Position numbers and translations under genes: made by a program. Positions 61,273 to 64,000 of a DNA stretch of 64,000 bases are shown one piece after another. Every line of letters starts with the position of its first letter. Within the stretch, counting starts at the first letter, position 1. Below the pieces are notes generated by a model that was not told the DNA's origin, made no database searches, and saw nothing but the letters and a program-made list of their open reading frames with translations. The stretch is from Aliidiomarina sedimenti (GTDB lineage Bacteria; Pseudomonadota; Gammaproteobacteria; Enterobacterales; Alteromonadaceae). The stretch covers positions 1 through 64,000 of the forward strand of contig NZ_PIPN01000002.1 of the NCBI RefSeq assembly GCF_003986955.1. The letters run 5' to 3'.

Positions 61273-61842
61273 TTAATCGACATACGCCCGAATCGCGTTA
61301 ACAAAGCGTTCACGGTCGGCCGGTGAGCTGTCAACCATACCCAGTTGCTGCATAAGGCGTTCGCCCAAGACCGCAAAAAAAGCGATCCGTGCTTTATCAC
61401 CGCCCATTTCACTCTGATCAAACTTCAGCAACAGATCATTGAATCGGCCGCGCATCGGAGACAAAAGATCACGATTATTCGATGCTGCACAAAGCACGGC
61501 ACTATCCAGTGCCAGCTCATCCTCGCCATCAGCGTTTGCGCCTGCGCGCACGTTGGCCTGAGCCATGATAAGCGCCTTTATTTCAGCGTCAGTGCCACTG
61601 AACTCGGGCTGGATTGTTTCCCGCAGTTTCTCGCGACTATCGAGCAAACGCTCCATCATCGCCAGCACCAGTTCGTCTTTACTGGCAAAATGGTATAGCA
61701 AACCACCCTTACTAATACCAGTTTCCTCGCTTAACCGGTCAAAAGTCAGCTGGGCAGGTCCCTGCTTTTTCACCAGTTGCTCGGCTGCCACCAGAATAAA
61801 GCTACGCTTGCTCGGGCGACCGCCACGCGGTTTGTCATTCAT
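61273..61842 (-). CDS. TetR/AcrR family transcriptional regulator
   Basis: 189 residues. Basic N-terminus (GGRPSKRSFILVAAEQLVKK) and helix-turn-helix ISKGGLLYHFASKDELV (about 47-65), then a helical ligand domain with a C-terminal TetR_C pattern (LLSPMRGRFNDLL). Same strand as mla and 55 nt upstream, divergent from kdsD. It may control one or both; this is inference from position. Confidence 0.85.
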   Translation of the reverse strand: MNDKPRGGRPSKRSFILVAAEQLVKKQGPAQLTFDRLSEETGISKGGLLYHFASKDELVLAMMERLLDSREKLRETIQPEFSGTDAEIKALIMAQANVRAGANADGEDELALDSAVLCAASNNRDLLSPMRGRFNDLLLKFDQSEMGGDKARIAFFAVLGERLMQQLGMVDSSPADRERFVNAIRAYVD

Positions 61843-61931
61843 AGTTGTTTCTCCTCAAGATTAGCCCGAGTGTAACAAATACCGTCTGCATGGTACATAA
61901 ATAAGTTGTAACAAGATGCTGCCGTTGAAAA

Positions 61932-61959
61932 GTGACTTCAGAAGCAGCAGTGATATACT
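61932..61959 (+). promoter_or_regulatory. Probable kdsD promoter (extended -10)
   Basis: Extended -10 TGATATACT at about 61951-61959 with a weak -35 GTGACT 16 nt upstream. It would start the kdsD-kdsC-lpt transcript about 40 nt before the start codon. Two direct copies of TGTAACAA (about 61871-61878 and 61907-61914) lie upstream, in the divergent tetR leader. Confidence 0.55.
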
Positions 61960-62006
61960 GTCGGCAAGAGCTAAACCCGTATTATGGTTACAACATCAGG
62001 AAGCTT

Positions 62007-62984
62007 ATGACTGAGCAAGCGGATGAATTTATTCGTCAGGGATTGCGTGTTCTCGATATCGAGCGCGAAGCGATCAATGACATTACCCCCTCCATCGACC
62101 AGAATTTTGTTCATGCATGTCAGGCCATGCTCGGCTGCAAGGGTCGGGTCGTGGTAACTGGCATGGGTAAGTCTGGCCATATCGGCAGTAAAATAGCCGC
62201 CACCCTGGCCAGTACTGGGACCCCCGCCTTTTTTGTCCACCCCGGCGAAGCCAGCCACGGCGACCTCGGTATGATCACCGCTCAGGACGTGGTTCTGGCA
62301 ATGTCCAATTCCGGCGAAACGCAGGAAGTGGTGAGTATCATTCCGGTCATTAAACGCCTGGGCCTGACCCTGATTTCGATGACCGGCAATCCCCAGTCCA
62401 CGCTTGCACGCTCTTCGAACGTGCACATTAACGTGGCGGTGCAAAATGAAGCCTGCCCACTTGGGCTGGCACCGACGGCCAGCACGACAGCCGCCCTGGT
62501 GATGGGCGATGCGCTGGCTGTAGCGTTACTGAATGCCCGCGGTTTTACCGCTGACGACTTCGCTCTGTCGCACCCGGGTGGTAGTCTGGGCCGCCGTCTG
62601 TTATTACGGGTCAGTGACCTTATGCATGCTGGCGAGCGCTTGCCTAAAGTTGAGCAAAAAGCGTCGATTAAAGATGCATTGCTGGAAATTTCACGCAAAG
62701 GGCTTGGCATGACCAGTATTGTCGATGAGCAGGATGTTTTGCTGGGGGTGTTTACGGATGGTGATTTACGCCGCATTCTGGATCTTCAGGTCGACTTGCA
62801 CGAGACCAGCATTGCCAGTGTGATGACCGCGCGTTGTATTACAGTAACCGCCGACACGCTCGCCGCCGAAGCACTTAAATTAATGGAAGATAAAAAAATA
62901 AATGGTCTGATTGTGGTCAACCCGCAGCAGTGCCCAATTGGAGCCTTTAACATGCATGATTTATTACGCGCAGGAGTGCTTTGA
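62007..62984 (+). CDS. kdsD: D-arabinose-5-phosphate isomerase KdsD
   Basis: 325 residues from ATG 62007 (AGGAAG upstream). SIS domain (VVVTGMGKSGHIGSKIAATLASTG, AMSNSGETQEV, ASTTAALVMGDALAV) followed by two CBS domains (about 205-265 and 270-325). First step of Kdo synthesis for LPS. The next gene, kdsC, confirms KdsD over GutQ. Confidence 0.97.
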   Translation: MTEQADEFIRQGLRVLDIEREAINDITPSIDQNFVHACQAMLGCKGRVVVTGMGKSGHIGSKIAATLASTGTPAFFVHPGEASHGDLGMITAQDVVLAMSNSGETQEVVSIIPVIKRLGLTLISMTGNPQSTLARSSNVHINVAVQNEACPLGLAPTASTTAALVMGDALAVALLNARGFTADDFALSHPGGSLGRRLLLRVSDLMHAGERLPKVEQKASIKDALLEISRKGLGMTSIVDEQDVLLGVFTDGDLRRILDLQVDLHETSIASVMTARCITVTADTLAAEALKLMEDKKINGLIVVNPQQCPIGAFNMHDLLRAGVL

Positions 62985-63532
62985 TGGTCAGTACCTGGTA
63001 CGGCGATATTTCAGAGACCCTGTGGCAGCGCTTTGCATCCGTGCGCCTGCTGATTTGCGATATTGACGGCGTCTTTTCAGACGGACGCATATACCTTGGT
63101 AACCAGGGGGAAGAGCTGAAAGCTTTCCATACCCGCGATGGTTTTGGCGTGAAAGCGCTGTTACAGAACCAGGTCGAGGTTGCCGTCATGACGGGCCGTC
63201 AGTCCACAATTGTGGAATCGCGCATGCAGGCACTTGGTGTCCGGCATATTTATCAGGGGCTCAGCGACAAGACAGTGGCCTACCAAGAATTAATCCAGCA
63301 ACTCTCACTAAACGATGCTGACGTAGCTTATATTGGCGACGATGTGCCCGACCTGGCGCTCATTCAACAGGTTGGACTTGGTATCGCCGTGCGCGATGCC
63401 CACGCCAGCGTGCAACAGTCTGCTAACTACGTTACCGCGCTCCCCGGTGGGTTTGGTGCGGTGCGCGAGGTCAGCGATCTGATTCTGTCGAGTCTCGGCC
63501 GGCTTAATCAATACATGGGTAGCAGCGAGTGA
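62984..63532 (+). CDS. kdsC: Kdo-8-phosphate phosphatase KdsC
   Basis: 182 residues from ATG 62984, overlapping the kdsD stop by one base. HAD fold without a cap: motif I LLICDIDGVFSDG, motif II MTGRQS, motif IV YIGDDVPDL. It releases Kdo for activation. Confidence 0.97.
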   Translation: MVSTWYGDISETLWQRFASVRLLICDIDGVFSDGRIYLGNQGEELKAFHTRDGFGVKALLQNQVEVAVMTGRQSTIVESRMQALGVRHIYQGLSDKTVAYQELIQQLSLNDADVAYIGDDVPDLALIQQVGLGIAVRDAHASVQQSANYVTALPGGFGAVREVSDLILSSLGRLNQYMGSSE

Positions 63533-64000
63533 ACTGGCGCGTCAGCTTTATTCTGGTCAGCATTGCTATTGCTCTGCTGTTTTTATTCTGGCGCCCATTT
63601 TCTGAGCCTGAGGAGACCCTGCCGCAGCTTGATCCCGCTGAATTGCAGCCTGACTTCGTGGCAGAAGGCTTGTTTACCCGTATATTCAACCCGGACGGTG
63701 AGCTACAGCATCGGATTGAGTCGACGCGAATGGCGCATTTCAGCGTTATCGGCCTGACTGAACTCAGCAATCCTGTGTATATCACAACTATCCAGCGTGA
63801 CGATGGCGTGACCGAATTATGGCAACTTCGCGCCGATCGAGGGAACTATTACGATGACGAACGCCTAATCCTGGAAGATAACGTTCGCATTACCAACGAA
63901 GATGAAACATCGTTTATCCGGGCCATAGAAACCGAGTATCTGACTATCAATACAAGCACCCAGGTGATCAGCACCGACCACCCCGTGCGTATTTATGGTC
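63529..64000 (+). CDS. lptC: LPS export protein LptC (cut by the window end)
   Basis: 157 codons are visible from a GTG that overlaps the kdsC stop (GTGA). One N-terminal transmembrane helix (FILVSIAIALLFLFW, about 7-21) is followed by a periplasmic beta-jellyroll. AEGLFTRIFNPDGELQHRIES, LRADRGNYYDDERLILEDNV and ISTDHPVRIYG match the LptC pattern. It bridges the LptBFG transporter to LptA. The full protein would be about 185-190 residues. Confidence 0.93.
   Translation, partial: MNWRVSFILVSIAIALLFLFWRPFSEPEETLPQLDPAELQPDFVAEGLFTRIFNPDGELQHRIESTRMAHFSVIGLTELSNPVYITTIQRDDGVTELWQLRADRGNYYDDERLILEDNVRITNEDETSFIRAIETEYLTINTSTQVISTDHPVRIYG

Overview
The window is a chromosomal segment of a Gram-negative gammaproteobacterium. 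Gene order (ampDE-pdhR-aceEF-lpdA, pilin-pilBCD-coaE-yacG, the complete mraZ-to-ftsZ division and cell-wall cluster followed by lpxC, dciA and secA, rsmI-lpoA-yraN-diaA-dolP, petABC-sspAB, rplM-rpsI, degQ-degS, murA-ibaG-mla-kdsD-kdsC-lptC) and protein lengths fit a marine Alteromonadales-type organism. Idiomarinaceae is my best guess, but that is inference from gene content; nothing in the window proves the genus. Base composition looks to be in the low fifties percent GC over the core genes, and visibly AT-richer in the first 1.2 kb.

Layout. 1-1200 is the only clearly accessory part: the 3' end of an IS3-family insertion sequence, then two integron attC sites around a metallopeptidase-like cassette gene and a small membrane-protein ORF, with no integrase in view (a CALIN-type remnant). 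1262-2260 is a secreted alpha/beta hydrolase. 2576-11186 (minus) is pyruvate dehydrogenase with its repressor PdhR and a PdhR operator at the promoter, followed upstream by ampE and ampD. 11270-17267 (plus) holds a retropepsin-like protease, nadC, and a type IV pilus operon ending in coaE-yacG. 17293-39574 (minus, except dciA) is mutT, secA, an M23 peptidase, lpxC and the whole dcw cluster, most of whose genes overlap by a few bases. A promoter and three 10-bp-spaced MraZ repeats start the cluster. 39848-42016 is a CHASE-GGDEF-EAL c-di-GMP protein, followed by the RNase P RNA gene on the other strand.

42421-57188 holds rsmI, lpoA, yraN, diaA, dolP, sspB/sspA, cytochrome bc1, a DUF2914-type membrane protein, rpsI/rplM, zapE, zapG and the periplasmic proteases degQ and degS. 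57246-61842 is murA, ibaG, the Mla lipid-transport operon (lacking mlaC) and a TetR regulator. 61932-64000 starts the Kdo/LPS export operon (kdsD, kdsC, lptC), with lptC cut by the window end.

Most of the window is conserved housekeeping for envelope biogenesis and division. The parts most worth a second look are the integron-cassette/IS edge, the mla operon without mlaC, the acidic Ser/Asp/Glu linkers of AceF with a 21-nt DNA repeat, the stripped-down PilB, a second MraZ-like repeat pair facing the c-di-GMP gene, and a candidate 42-residue membrane ORF lying over the pdhR promoter. I did not find a clear undescribed multi-gene system.
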